From Arenimonas terrae (GTDB lineage Bacteria > Pseudomonadota > Gammaproteobacteria > Xanthomonadales > Xanthomonadaceae), in NCBI RefSeq assembly GCF_006265115.1, contig NZ_SMDR01000005.1, forward strand, positions 106,352 to 170,351: a stretch of DNA of 64,000 nt, given 5' to 3'. Shown in pieces: positions 28,098 to 37,967 of this stretch; the first letter of the stretch is position 1, and every line of letters begins with the position of its first letter. Position numbers and translations under genes: made by a program. The notes beneath the pieces were generated by a model. The model searched no databases. It had not been told where the DNA came from and worked only from the letters and a program-made list of their open reading frames with translations.

Positions 28098-29053
28098 CGC
28101 TCCGACGGCCCCGAGTCGAAATAGTCGCGGCGCTCGAACAGCCCCGGCTTGATCAGGTCGATGAAGGCGCGCGCCTGCGGGCTGAGGTATTTGCCCTTGC
28201 GCATCACCACGCCGTAACTGCGCGGCGGGAAATAGTCGGCCAGGCTGCGCGCCACCAGGCGGGTGCGGTCGGCCTCGGTCAGGCAGATCGCGGTGACGAT
28301 GCTGATGCCCAGGCCCATCGCGACGTACTGCTTGATCACCTCCCAGCCGCCGACCTCCAGCGCCACCGTGTAGGGCACGCGCCGCTGCTGGAACACCAGG
28401 TCCACCAGCCGGTAGGTCGTCAGGCGCCGCGGCGGAAGGATCAGGCCGTAGGGCGAGAGGTCCTCGAGCTTGAGGTCGGGCTTGCTGGCCAGCGGGTGGT
28501 CCGGCGGGCAGATCAGCATCGGGTCGAAGGAATAGACCGGGGCGTAGGCCAGGTCGGTGGGCACGTCGAGCATGGAGCCGACTGCCAGGTCGACGCCGTC
28601 GGCGCGCAGCAGGCCCAGGCCGTCCTTGCCGGTGACGTTGTGCAGCACCAGCTGCACCTCCGGATGCTGGGCCCGGAAGGCCTGCACCAGGGCCGGCAGC
28701 AGGTAGAGGATGGTCGAGCTGCCGGCCGCGACGTGCAGTTCGCCGGCCTGCAGGCCCTTGAGCCGGCCGCGGAACTCGCCATCCAGCCCGTCCAGGCCCT
28801 CGACCAGGGGCCGGGCCAGGTCGTAGAGCACCTGGCCCTCGCGGGTCAGGCTGAAACGCCGGCCGATGCGCTCGAACAGGGGGTGGCCCAGTTCCCGTTC
28901 CAGGGCCTGCAGCTGCAGGGTCACGGCCGGCTGGCTTAGGAACAGGGCCTCGGCCGCCCGCGACACCGAACCCAGCCGCGCGACCTGGCAGAAGGCCCGA
29001 AGCGGCTTGAGCCGGTCGCCCTTGTAGTAAAAGCGGGCCGTGGAGCTGGACAT
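28094..29053 (-). CDS. LysR-family regulator divergent from aceBA
   Basis: 319 residues. The N-terminal winged helix (FCQVARLGSVSRAAEALFLSQPAVTLQLQALE) is preceded by ~15 extra residues (SSSTARFYYKGDRLKP). The C-terminal part is a CysB-like LysR substrate-binding domain. It is transcribed away from aceB across a 117-base gap, the usual arrangement for a LysR regulator of its neighbour; control of the glyoxylate shunt is therefore likely but inferred. The inducer is unknown. Confidence 0.88.
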   Translation of the reverse strand: MSSSTARFYYKGDRLKPLRAFCQVARLGSVSRAAEALFLSQPAVTLQLQALERELGHPLFERIGRRFSLTREGQVLYDLARPLVEGLDGLDGEFRGRLKGLQAGELHVAAGSSTILYLLPALVQAFRAQHPEVQLVLHNVTGKDGLGLLRADGVDLAVGSMLDVPTDLAYAPVYSFDPMLICPPDHPLASKPDLKLEDLSPYGLILPPRRLTTYRLVDLVFQQRRVPYTVALEVGGWEVIKQYVAMGLGISIVTAICLTEADRTRLVARSLADYFPPRSYGVVMRKGKYLSPQARAFIDLIKPGLFERRDYFDSGPSER

Positions 29054-29170
29054 AAGCCCCTGTTCCTCATGATGTATAAGCTACGCTCATAATAACTATC
29101 AAAACATTTGGTTTGTCAAAGCCTGTTGGCGAGGCCTACGGTCGAGCTCCGAAACAACGGAGCAGATCCC
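29054..29170. promoter_or_regulatory. Divergent lysR/aceB control region
   Basis: This is an AT-rich island in GC-rich sequence. For aceB, TTGTCA (29113-29118) and TACGGT (29137-29142) are 18 bases apart and could be -35/-10. Just upstream, 29071-29100 holds an imperfect dyad (TATAAGCT...CTCATAATA) that is a candidate LysR-type operator. Confidence 0.45.
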
Positions 29171-30772
29171 ATGGCTGGCGACGCGGCGCGCATCCTGAAC
29201 CCCATCGAATTGACCGGCCCCCGGCTCGCCGGCCAGGAAGACCTGCTGACCCCGGCCGCCCTGGGCTTCCTGATCGACCTGCACCGCGCCTTCGAGGCCA
29301 AGCGCCAGGCCCGGCTGGCCGCGCGCCGGCAGCGCCAGGCCCGCTTCGACGCCGGCGAGCTGCCGGACTTCCGCGCCGACACCCGGGCGATCCGCGAGGG
29401 CGACTGGACCGTGGCCCCGCTGCCCGAGGCCCTGCTCGACCGCCGCGTCGAGATCACCGGCCCGGTCGACCCGAAGATGGTCATCAACGCCCTGAATTCC
29501 GGCGCCAGCTGCTACATGGCCGACTTCGAGGATTCGACCTGCCCGACCTGGGAGAACCTGCTCACCGGCCAGCGCGCGCTGCGCAAGGCCGTGGCCGGCA
29601 GCCTGGACTGGATGGCGCCGGACGGCAGCAAGCACTACGTGCTCGACCCGGCCTCGAAGACGGTGCTGATCGTGCGCCCGCGCGGCTGGCATCTGGACGA
29701 AAAACACGTGCTGGTCGACGGCCAGCGCCTCAGCGGCAGCCTGTTCGACTTGGGCCTGTTCGCCTTCCACAACGCCGCGGCGCTGCAGGCCAAGGGCCGC
29801 GGCCCGTACTTCTACCTGCCCAAGCTGCAGGCGATGGAAGAAGCCGCGCTCTGGGACGAGGTTCTGGCCTTCATCGAAACCCGCCTGGGCCTGCCCGAAG
29901 GCGCGATGAAGGTGACGGTGCTGATCGAGACCCTGCCGGCCGTGTTCGAGATGCACGAGATCCTGCACGCGCTGCGCGGCCGCATCGCCGGCCTCAACTG
30001 CGGCCGCTGGGACTACATCTTTTCCTACCTCAAGACCTTCCGCCGGCACCGCGATCGCGTGCTGCCCGAGCGCAGCCAGGTCGGCATGACCCAGCCCTTC
30101 CTCAAGGCCTATTCCGAACTACTGATCCAGACCTGCCACCGCCGCGGCGCGCACGCGATGGGCGGCATGGCGGCGCAGATCCCGATCGCCGGCGACCCGA
30201 TCGCCAACGAAGAGGCCCTGGCGCGCGTGCGCGCCGACAAGCAGCGCGAAGCCGGCGCCGGCCACGACGGCACCTGGGTGGCGCACCCGGCCCTGATTCC
30301 GGTCGCGCGCGAGGTGTTCGACCAGGCGATGCCCGGCCCGCACCAGCAGGCCGTGCGCCGCGAGGACGTGGCCGCCGACCGCGACGCACTGATCCGCCCG
30401 AGCATCGGCACGATCACCCGCAAGGGTTTCGACAACAACGTCGAGGTCTGCGTGCGCTACCTCGCCGCCTGGCTCGAGGGCCAGGGCTGCGTGCCGATCC
30501 ACTGGCTGATGGAAGACGCCGCCACCGCCGAGATCGGCCGCGCCCAGCTCTGGACCTGGCTGCACCACGGCCATCTGCACCTGGACGACGGCACGCCGGT
30601 GGACTTCTCGCTGTTCGACCGTTCGCTGATGTCGCTGCCCTCGAAGCTGGCCGACCGCATGAAGCTGCCGGGCGGCTCGAAGATCAACGAGGCGATCGCG
30701 CTGCTCGATCAGCTGACGCACGCCGAGGAACTGGCCGAGTTCCTGACCCTGCCGGCCTACGAGCGGCTCTGA
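29171..30772 (+). CDS. aceB: Malate synthase A
   Basis: 533 residues starting at the ATG of [16 protein letters not shown]; a longer frame overlaps the promoter. It condenses glyoxylate with acetyl-CoA to malate in the glyoxylate shunt. The family blocks [44 protein letters not shown] and [12 protein letters not shown] (catalytic residues) are present. It is followed after 80 bases by aceA, so acetate or fatty-acid growth would induce both. Confidence 0.97.
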   Translation: MAGDAARILNPIELTGPRLAGQEDLLTPAALGFLIDLHRAFEAKRQARLAARRQRQARFDAGELPDFRADTRAIREGDWTVAPLPEALLDRRVEITGPVDPKMVINALNSGASCYMADFEDSTCPTWENLLTGQRALRKAVAGSLDWMAPDGSKHYVLDPASKTVLIVRPRGWHLDEKHVLVDGQRLSGSLFDLGLFAFHNAAALQAKGRGPYFYLPKLQAMEEAALWDEVLAFIETRLGLPEGAMKVTVLIETLPAVFEMHEILHALRGRIAGLNCGRWDYIFSYLKTFRRHRDRVLPERSQVGMTQPFLKAYSELLIQTCHRRGAHAMGGMAAQIPIAGDPIANEEALARVRADKQREAGAGHDGTWVAHPALIPVAREVFDQAMPGPHQQAVRREDVAADRDALIRPSIGTITRKGFDNNVEVCVRYLAAWLEGQGCVPIHWLMEDAATAEIGRAQLWTWLHHGHLHLDDGTPVDFSLFDRSLMSLPSKLADRMKLPGGSKINEAIALLDQLTHAEELAEFLTLPAYERL

Positions 30773-30778
30773 AAGCCA

Positions 30779-30815
30779 GCCCTCTCCCCAGCCGTCTCCC
30801 GCAAGGGAAGAGGGC
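30779..30815. repeat. Inverted repeat between aceB and aceA
   Basis: GCCCTCTCCCC pairs with GGGAAGAGGGC around a smaller TCCCGCAAGGGA hairpin. This CCCTCTCCC/GGGAGAGGG style of intergenic repeat is common in Xanthomonadaceae. There is no T-run on the plus strand, so it probably tunes mRNA stability between the two genes and does not end transcription. Confidence 0.6.
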
Positions 30816-30852
30816 GCAAAAAACCCCACGTCACATTGAAAGGACCGCCGCG

Positions 30853-32157
<1,305 letters not shown>

Positions 32158-32162
32158 GTTGG

Positions 32163-32217
32163 GGAATCCACGTCCCCGGCCGGCCCTGCGGGGGGCCGGC
32201 CGGGGACGCTGGATTCC
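32163..32217. repeat. Long stem-loop immediately after aceA
   Basis: Two arms of 23 and 24 bases (GGAATCCACGTCCCCGGCC...) are complementary with a single bulged base and enclose an ~8-base loop. It starts 5 bases after the aceA stop. There is no U-tract, so a 3'-end stabilising or Rho-related structure is more likely than a classic terminator. Confidence 0.7.
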
Positions 32218-32287
32218 TTGACGGGCATCGCTGTCCCCAGCCCGTCAGCTTGGATACACTCGGGCAGCTTCCCTGTCCGAGCACCCC

Positions 32288-33304
32288 GTGAACCCGACCG
32301 ACTTGCCCGGCTCCCCTGCCGTCGCCGACCCGACGGCCGGTGCGGACCGCCTGCCGACCCAACTGTCTACGGAAGAGTTCCGGGTGCTGGCCGCGGCCGG
32401 CGTCAGCCGGGCGGTGCTGCCGGGGGAAGAGCTGTTCCGGCGCGGCGAGGCCGCGCAGAGCATGTTCCTTATCGACACGGGCGAAATCCGCCTGAGCTTC
32501 GACGACGGCCTGGCCGACAAGCTGCTCGGCCCGGGCCAGTACTTCGGCGAACTCGCGGTCTTCATCGGCCGGCACCAGCGCTTCGCGCGCGCCGTGGCCG
32601 AGACGCCGGGCGTGCTCTACGAAATCACCCAGGCCGCTTTCCAGGGCGTGATCGAACGCGAGCCGGCCCAGGTTGCGCGCTTCATGCAGCGCAGCTTCGC
32701 CTACCTGGTCGCCGGCGAGCACCAGCTGGTGCAGCACCTCAAGCGCCGCAACGAAGACCTGATGCAGACGCTCGACACCCTGCGCCAGACCCGCACCGAA
32801 CTCACCGTCGCCCAGCAGCTGGTGCGCACCGACGACCTGACCGGCCTGGCCAACCGCCGCGGCCTGTACCGGTTCCTGGACGAACTGGGCCGGCAGAACC
32901 TGAACGACCTCAAGCTGGCCCTGCTGCTGGTCGACATCGACCACTTCAAGCTGATCAACGACCGCAGCGGCCATCTGGCCGGCGACGCCGCCCTGCGCGC
33001 GGTCGCCGAGGAAGTGCGGCGCCTGGCCGGCCCGCTGGAACTGCCCTGCCGGCTGGGCGGCGACGAATTCGCCCTGGTGCTGCGGGTGAGCGACGACGGC
33101 GAGCTGGCCAACCGCGCTCTGGGCCTGATGAGCGCCGTGCGCAGCCTGCGCCTGCCCAGCCTGCGCGAGCACCGCCTGTCGGTGAGCATCGGCGGCGCCT
33201 TCTGCGAGGACCCGGGCGGCTGGTCGAACTGGTACAGCCAAGCCGACCGCTCCCTGTACGAAGCCAAGCGCCAGGGCGGCGACCACTGGCGGCTGGCCCG
33301 CTGA
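32288..33304 (+). CDS. Cyclic-nucleotide-binding domain fused to GGDEF diguanylate cyclase
   Basis: 338 residues with a GTG start. Residues ~35-145 are a CAP-like cyclic-nucleotide-binding domain (PGEELFRRGEAAQSMFLIDTG, then FGELAVF and an Arg-containing RFARAVAE at the phosphate-cassette position). A coiled linker follows, then a GGDEF domain from ~170 (TDDLTGLANRRG) with an intact GGDEF active site near 258-262. No RxxD inhibitory site precedes it. The layout predicts c-di-GMP synthesis gated by cNMP or a related ligand. Sixty-four bases downstream begins a class III cyclase-like gene. Confidence 0.9.
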   Translation: MNPTDLPGSPAVADPTAGADRLPTQLSTEEFRVLAAAGVSRAVLPGEELFRRGEAAQSMFLIDTGEIRLSFDDGLADKLLGPGQYFGELAVFIGRHQRFARAVAETPGVLYEITQAAFQGVIEREPAQVARFMQRSFAYLVAGEHQLVQHLKRRNEDLMQTLDTLRQTRTELTVAQQLVRTDDLTGLANRRGLYRFLDELGRQNLNDLKLALLLVDIDHFKLINDRSGHLAGDAALRAVAEEVRRLAGPLELPCRLGGDEFALVLRVSDDGELANRALGLMSAVRSLRLPSLREHRLSVSIGGAFCEDPGGWSNWYSQADRSLYEAKRQGGDHWRLAR

Positions 33305-33368
33305 CCCGGGTGGCCGCGACCGGAGGGGGCCTGCGTTCACCCCGGGAAGAAGGTTCCGAGTTTCCTGA

Positions 33369-35999
33369 ATGGATGCGCCCGAGCTCCGCCCGATGAATGC
33401 CCACGCTGCCGCCGTGACTCCGGTCCTGCGCACGGTCCTGCTGTGCGACATCGTCGAATCCACCGCCCTGGTCGAACGCCTGGGCGATGTGCGCGTGGTC
33501 GCGCTGCTGCAGAAGCACGACCGGCTGCTGCGAGAGGCCATGGCCTTCTGCCATGGCCAGCTGATCGACAAGGCCGACGGCGTGCTGGCCCTGTTCGAGC
33601 GGCCGATCCAGGCCCTGGATTTCGCCCTGCGCTACCAGCGCGGCCTGCGCGAACTGGGCGCCAGCGAGAAACTCGAGCTCAGGGCCCGCATCGGCATCCA
33701 CGTCGGCGACGTGATGATGTGGGCGAACGAACCCAAGGACGTGCTGGCGGGCGCCAAGGCCTTCGAGGTCGAGGGCCTGGCCAAGCCGGTCGCCGCGCGC
33801 CTGATGAACCTGGCGCTGCCGGGCCAGATCCTGATGTCGGGCATGGCCCAGAACCTGGCCCAGCGCGCGGTCGGGGAGCTGGGCGATGCCGGCGCGAACC
33901 TGCGCTGGTTGCTGCACGGCCGCTACAGCTTCAAGGGCGTGCCCGCGCCGATGCTGGTGCACGAAGTCGGCGAACCCGGCCTGTCGCCGCTGCGCGCCCC
34001 GACCTCGGGCGCCAAGGCCTGGCGGGAAGTGCCGCTGTGGCGGCGGCCGCCGGTGCTGGCACTGGAGCTGCTGCTGGTCGGCGTGCTGGGCACGGCGGTG
34101 TTCTGGACCACGCTGCGCAGTCCGCCCGCCATCGCCTTCGCCGAACGCGACTGGGTGGTGGTGGCCGACCTGCAGAACCGCACCGACGAGCCGGTGTTCG
34201 ACGACGCGCTGGACGTCGCCCTGCGCATCGGCCTGGAGCAGTCGCGGCACGTGAACCTGGTATCGGAGCTGCAGATCGACCGAGCGCTCGAGCGCATGCA
34301 GCGCCAGGGCCAGCCGGTGGACCGCCAGCTCGCCACCGAACTGGCGCTGCGCGAAGGCGCGAAGGCCGTGATCCTGCCCACCGTCGCCGAAGTCGGCGGC
34401 GTGGTGCGGGTGAGCCTGGAGGTGATCGATCCCAACAGCGGCGTCACCGTCTACAGCGAAAGCGCCGATGGCCGCGGCGCCGACGGGGTGCTTCCGGCGA
34501 TGGACGTGGCGATGGCCAACGTGCGCGGCAGGCTGGGCGAGGCCATGGCCAGCGTCGAAAACACCAGCCGGCCGCTGGAGCAGGTCACCACCGGCGACCT
34601 GGAGGCGCTGCGCGCGTTCTCTCTGGGCCTCAAGGCGCTGTGGGCGTCGCGCTATCCCGACGCGTGGTCGCTGTTCGAGCAGGCCGTCAAGCGCGATCCG
34701 GAGTTCGCGATGGCCTACCTGCGCATGGCCTTCATGCGCTACTCGGCCGGCGACGGGCCGGAGACGGAACGCCTGCTGGCCAAGGCGCAGGAGCACCGCG
34801 GGAACCTCAGCGAGCGCGAGGCGCTGTTCCTGGATGCCGCCGCCGAGGTCCTGAAAGGCCCGGACGCCGCGATGAGCAAGCTCAAGGTGCTGGCGGCGAT
34901 GTACCCGGACGAATACCGCGCCTATTACAACTTCGCCTACTTCGGCGTCCAGGACGCCCAGCGCTACCGGGAGGCGGCCGACTACCTGGCGCCGGCCATC
35001 GTCCCGCAGAACCCGATGCAGGCCTCGGCGGCCTACCTGCTGGGCAATGCGCTGCTGGCGGCGGGAGATACCGATGCGGCGCTGGCTGCCTTCCAGCGCG
35101 CCGACTCGCTCGGCGTCGGTGGGTTCAAGCGCAACCACGCCGAAGCCTTTGCGGTGCAGCGCCGCTACAGCGACGCGGACCGCGTGCTGCGGTCGCAGAC
35201 GCCCACCGGTTTCGACGACATCGACATCGGGCAGCAGCTCGCCCGGGTGTCCTTCAACGTGGACCGTGGCCGGATCCCCGACGCCCTGGATGCGGCGCGG
35301 GAGCTCGTGGGGAAGTCGCGAACGCTGGCTTCGCGCGCGCAGTGGACGCATCAGGGCGTGGAGCTGTCGCTGCGCGCCTATGCGAAGGACCCGGGGTTCG
35401 CAGCCGACCTGCGGGCGTACCAGCGGGTGTTGTCCGGACCGTTGGCATCGGCCACGCTTCAGGACCGCCGCCATCTCGAATTCAACCTGTTGGCGGCCGG
35501 ATGGATGGCCGCCTACAGCGGTGACCTGGCGCTGGCGCGACAGATCCTGGCGGAGCTGCCGCAGGCGGGGAAGAGCGCCTATCCCGCCAACGTGGGCATG
35601 GCGGCGGCGCTGCAGGCCGAGCTGGACCTGGCGGAGGGCCGACCCGCCGCTGCGCTCGCCAGGCTCACGCCGCTGGTCGACGACGGGCGCGAGCTGTATT
35701 TCGTGCGGGCGGTGCGGATGCGCGCGTTCGAGGCTTCGGGAGACCAGGAAAGCGCGCTCCGCGACGCCGAGTGGCTGCTGACGCAGCGCGGACGGGCGTT
35801 CGTCGAATACAACGCCGACCACGTCTGGCAGGCCGCGAACCTGATCGAGGCGAACCTCGCGCTGGAGGCGGCGTCGCGTTATGCCGACGCGCTGGGCAAG
35901 CCGGAGCTGGCCCAACGGCGCCGGAACGAATTCGGCGCAGCCTGGCCCGACTCCCGCCAGGTGCGCCAGATCCTCAGGCTAAGGGCGGGCAGGCACTGA
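33369..35999 (+). CDS. Class III adenylate/guanylate cyclase-like domain, membrane helix and TPR region
   Basis: 876 residues (alternative ATG 8 codons in). Residues ~20-195 are a class III nucleotidyl cyclase fold: metal-type Asp27 (LLCDIVEST) and Asp70 (KADGVLALF) are present, but the segment usually reading VN-x-AAR is GLAKPVAARL, so the transition-state Asn appears to be Pro. A membrane helix at ~226-248 follows, then a TolB-like stretch (VVVADLQNRTDEPVFDDAL) and TPR-like helices to the end. Such proteins are common in this family of bacteria. Catalysis is uncertain. The stop abuts the convergent precursor gene. Confidence 0.82.
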   Translation: MDAPELRPMNAHAAAVTPVLRTVLLCDIVESTALVERLGDVRVVALLQKHDRLLREAMAFCHGQLIDKADGVLALFERPIQALDFALRYQRGLRELGASEKLELRARIGIHVGDVMMWANEPKDVLAGAKAFEVEGLAKPVAARLMNLALPGQILMSGMAQNLAQRAVGELGDAGANLRWLLHGRYSFKGVPAPMLVHEVGEPGLSPLRAPTSGAKAWREVPLWRRPPVLALELLLVGVLGTAVFWTTLRSPPAIAFAERDWVVVADLQNRTDEPVFDDALDVALRIGLEQSRHVNLVSELQIDRALERMQRQGQPVDRQLATELALREGAKAVILPTVAEVGGVVRVSLEVIDPNSGVTVYSESADGRGADGVLPAMDVAMANVRGRLGEAMASVENTSRPLEQVTTGDLEALRAFSLGLKALWASRYPDAWSLFEQAVKRDPEFAMAYLRMAFMRYSAGDGPETERLLAKAQEHRGNLSEREALFLDAAAEVLKGPDAAMSKLKVLAAMYPDEYRAYYNFAYFGVQDAQRYREAADYLAPAIVPQNPMQASAAYLLGNALLAAGDTDAALAAFQRADSLGVGGFKRNHAEAFAVQRRYSDADRVLRSQTPTGFDDIDIGQQLARVSFNVDRGRIPDALDAARELVGKSRTLASRAQWTHQGVELSLRAYAKDPGFAADLRAYQRVLSGPLASATLQDRRHLEFNLLAAGWMAAYSGDLALARQILAELPQAGKSAYPANVGMAAALQAELDLAEGRPAAALARLTPLVDDGRELYFVRAVRMRAFEASGDQESALRDAEWLLTQRGRAFVEYNADHVWQAANLIEANLALEAASRYADALGKPELAQRRRNEFGAAWPDSRQVRQILRLRAGRH

Positions 36000-36287
36000 T
36001 CAGGACCGGCTGGTTTCCAGCGAGATCGGGTGGGCGGCGGCCTGGGCCGACAGCAGCTGCTTGCGCAGAGTGTCGCGGCTGGCCTTGATGCTGTCCTTGC
36101 TGGCGAGCCGGGAGACGGTCATGCAGCTCCAGGCGCCGCTTTCGACCTTCGCGTCCGCCGAAGGCCCATGGCCTAGCGACGCCAACGCGCGACGCGGATT
36201 CTTCTGGAAACTGTCGCGGAAATCGTCGTCGCTGGCGAGCTTGTCGAGCAATGCATCGACGGTTTCTTCGGAAAGCTGGTTGGACAT
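36000..36287 (-). CDS. NHLP-leader putative RiPP precursor, peptide 1
   Basis: 95 residues. Residues ~8-40 form an acidic helix with a nitrile-hydratase-leader-like pattern (LLDKLASDDDFRDSFQKNPRRALASLG). The tail carries W53, C55, T57, S63, S66, S70 and a PISLE block at 87-91. It aligns without gaps to the peptide encoded upstream at 36396-36701. Matches what I know of the 'putative modified peptide' family in Xanthomonadaceae, found with a dedicated maturation dehydrogenase. RBS AGGGGAA precedes the ATG. The product and any modification are unproven. Confidence 0.8.
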   Translation of the reverse strand: MSNQLSEETVDALLDKLASDDDFRDSFQKNPRRALASLGHGPSADAKVESGAWSCMTVSRLASKDSIKASRDTLRKQLLSAQAAAHPISLETSRS

Positions 36288-36395
36288 GGTGCATTCCCCT
36301 GGTGTTGGCGCATCGCGCCGAAAAGTTGAAAAGGCGCGACCTTTGCCCCGGCGCTCCCCGGCGGCCGGTGATCGCGGTGTGTCGCGGGCCTGGGT

Positions 36396-36701
36396 TCAGG
36401 CGACGCGTTTGCCGGCGGCAGGATTGATCTCGAGGGTGATCGGCGAATGGCCGGCGCGTTCGGCGGTGATCTGGCGGAACAACGCGGCGTGGCTGCTGCG
36501 CACCGATTCCTTGCTGGCCAGGGTGTCGACCGACAGGCACTTCCAGATTCCCGCCGTCACGCCCGCATCCGCGGCTGCCGCGAAACCGAGCTCCGCCAGT
36601 GCGGCACGCGCGTCGGCAGCGAAGCGGTCGCGGAAGGCGTCGTCATTGCCCAGCTTGTGCAGCAGGTCGAGCGCGATCGGTTCGGGTAGCGAAAACGACA
36701 T
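36396..36701 (-). CDS. NHLP-leader putative RiPP precursor, peptide 2
   Basis: 101 residues from the ATG of MSFSLPEPIALDLLHK; the long frame continuing upstream is a shadow of the enzyme gene opposite. It has the same leader (LLHKLGNDDAFRDRFAADARAALAELG) and tail (W53, C55, S57, S63, S66, S70, PITLE at 87-91) as peptide 1, plus a 10-residue C-terminal extension ending AAGKRVA. It is first in a two-gene minus-strand unit, 108 bases upstream of peptide 1, and is divergent from the dehydrogenase. Confidence 0.82.
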   Translation of the reverse strand: MSFSLPEPIALDLLHKLGNDDAFRDRFAADARAALAELGFAAAADAGVTAGIWKCLSVDTLASKESVRSSHAALFRQITAERAGHSPITLEINPAAGKRVA

Positions 36702-36790
36702 GGCGGATCCTCGATAGGCGCTTGGCGGCGCGCTTGCAAGATAAACCGCTGGGCTGGCACTGTCACCAGCCCCTCTGCCGAGCCTCCGCC
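36702..36790. promoter_or_regulatory. Divergent promoter region of the RiPP-like locus
   Basis: These 89 bases separate the precursor and dehydrogenase starts and should drive both. AAGATAAA (36744-36751) is the only AT-rich patch and could give a minus-strand -10 (TTATCTT). No clear operator was seen. Confidence 0.35.
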
Positions 36791-37966
36791 ATGCGCCTGC
36801 GCCGCTGCACCCACCTGATGGTCGAGCTGGACCAGGAGCCGCGCTTCGAGTTCTCGACCCTGCTTTCGGGCGGCGACGGCTTGGACCGCAGCCCGCGCTG
36901 GCGGGCCTATGCGCCGCACCTGACGGAGCCGGCGACGATCGGGCTGGAGGCGCTGGCCCTGCTGCAGACGGTCTCCCGGGACGACTGGGTTGCAAGGGAG
37001 GATCTGGAGCGCGGCCAGGCTGCGGACGTCGTCGCCGCCCTGCTGGCGGCCGGCCTGCTGATCCCCGACAGCGATGCGGAGGCGGTCGCCCGCGACCAGG
37101 CGGCCCGCGACATCGCCTGGTGGCCGCCGGCCTTGATCGCCCATGCCCACGGCGGCTGGGGCGACGTGGACATCCAGGCGCGCAACCAGAGCGGACTGAT
37201 GCTGAGCAGCCAGCAGATGGTCGACGCTTTCGGGGCCGCGCCGGAGCCGGCGTACCGGCGGTCGCCCGCAGCCGAGCCGGTCGCGCTGGCCGCGCCGGCC
37301 CGCAGCGACTTCGACGAACTGCTCGCGGCACGGCGGACTTGCCGGAACTTCGACGGTGCGGCGGTGCTGGGCCGCACCGACTTCGCGACGATGATGCGGC
37401 GGGTCTGGGGCGCGATCGGCACCCGTGAACTCGCGCCCGGCGCGGTGGCGGTGAAGAAGAACAGCCCGGCCGGCGGCGGCCTGCATGCGGTCGAGGCCTA
37501 TGTGCTGGTGCAGCGGGTCGAGGGCCTGGCCCCCGGGATCTACCACTACCTGGCGATGGAGCACGCGCTTGAGCCGCTGCGCACGCTGACGGCGGAAGAC
37601 GCCGCGAGCTGGGCGCACCGTTTCGTCGCGGGCCAGGACTGGTTCAACAACGCGCCGGTGATGGTGGTGATGACGGCGCGCTTCGACCGGCTGTTCTGGA
37701 AGTACCGGCGACACACCAAGGCCTGGCGGGTGGTGCACCTGGACGTCGGGCACCTGTCGCAGACCATGTACCTGTCGGCCACCGAGCGGGGGCTGGGCTG
37801 TTTCGTCACCGCGGCGATCAACGACCGCGCGGTGGAGGAAGCGCTGGCGCTGCCGGCGTTGCGCGAGGGGCCGATCGCGATCGTCGGCTTCGGTGCCCGT
37901 TCGGGCGAGGTCCGCACGATGGAGCTGGAGGTGTTCGAGCCGGTCCGGCCGGCGAACGCGGGCTGA
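36791..37966 (+). CDS. SagB-like nitroreductase-fold peptide maturation dehydrogenase
   Basis: 391 residues. Residues ~40-100 look like a small winged-helix domain (IGLEALALLQTVSRDDWVAR, then VVAALLAAGLLI), possibly a leader-recognition element. From ~170 it is a SagB/nitroreductase domain: RRTCRNF for FMN phosphate, KKNSPAGGGLHAVEAYV in place of the usual PSAGALYPVE loop, and LDVGHLSQTMYLSATERGLG near 320. SagB-type enzymes oxidise azolines to azoles on RiPPs. It faces two precursor genes. No YcaO enzyme is nearby, so its substrate chemistry is open. Corresponds to the family I know as 'putative peptide maturation dehydrogenase'. Confidence 0.85.
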   Translation: MRLRRCTHLMVELDQEPRFEFSTLLSGGDGLDRSPRWRAYAPHLTEPATIGLEALALLQTVSRDDWVAREDLERGQAADVVAALLAAGLLIPDSDAEAVARDQAARDIAWWPPALIAHAHGGWGDVDIQARNQSGLMLSSQQMVDAFGAAPEPAYRRSPAAEPVALAAPARSDFDELLAARRTCRNFDGAAVLGRTDFATMMRRVWGAIGTRELAPGAVAVKKNSPAGGGLHAVEAYVLVQRVEGLAPGIYHYLAMEHALEPLRTLTAEDAASWAHRFVAGQDWFNNAPVMVVMTARFDRLFWKYRRHTKAWRVVHLDVGHLSQTMYLSATERGLGCFVTAAINDRAVEEALALPALREGPIAIVGFGARSGEVRTMELEVFEPVRPANAG

Positions 37967-37967
37967 G

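Noticed and set aside
36396..37331. Long minus-strand frame extending precursor 2 upstream into the dehydrogenase gene
   Set aside because: The upstream part is Arg/Pro/Ala-rich antisense of the enzyme; the ATG at 36701 starts the part that aligns with precursor 1.
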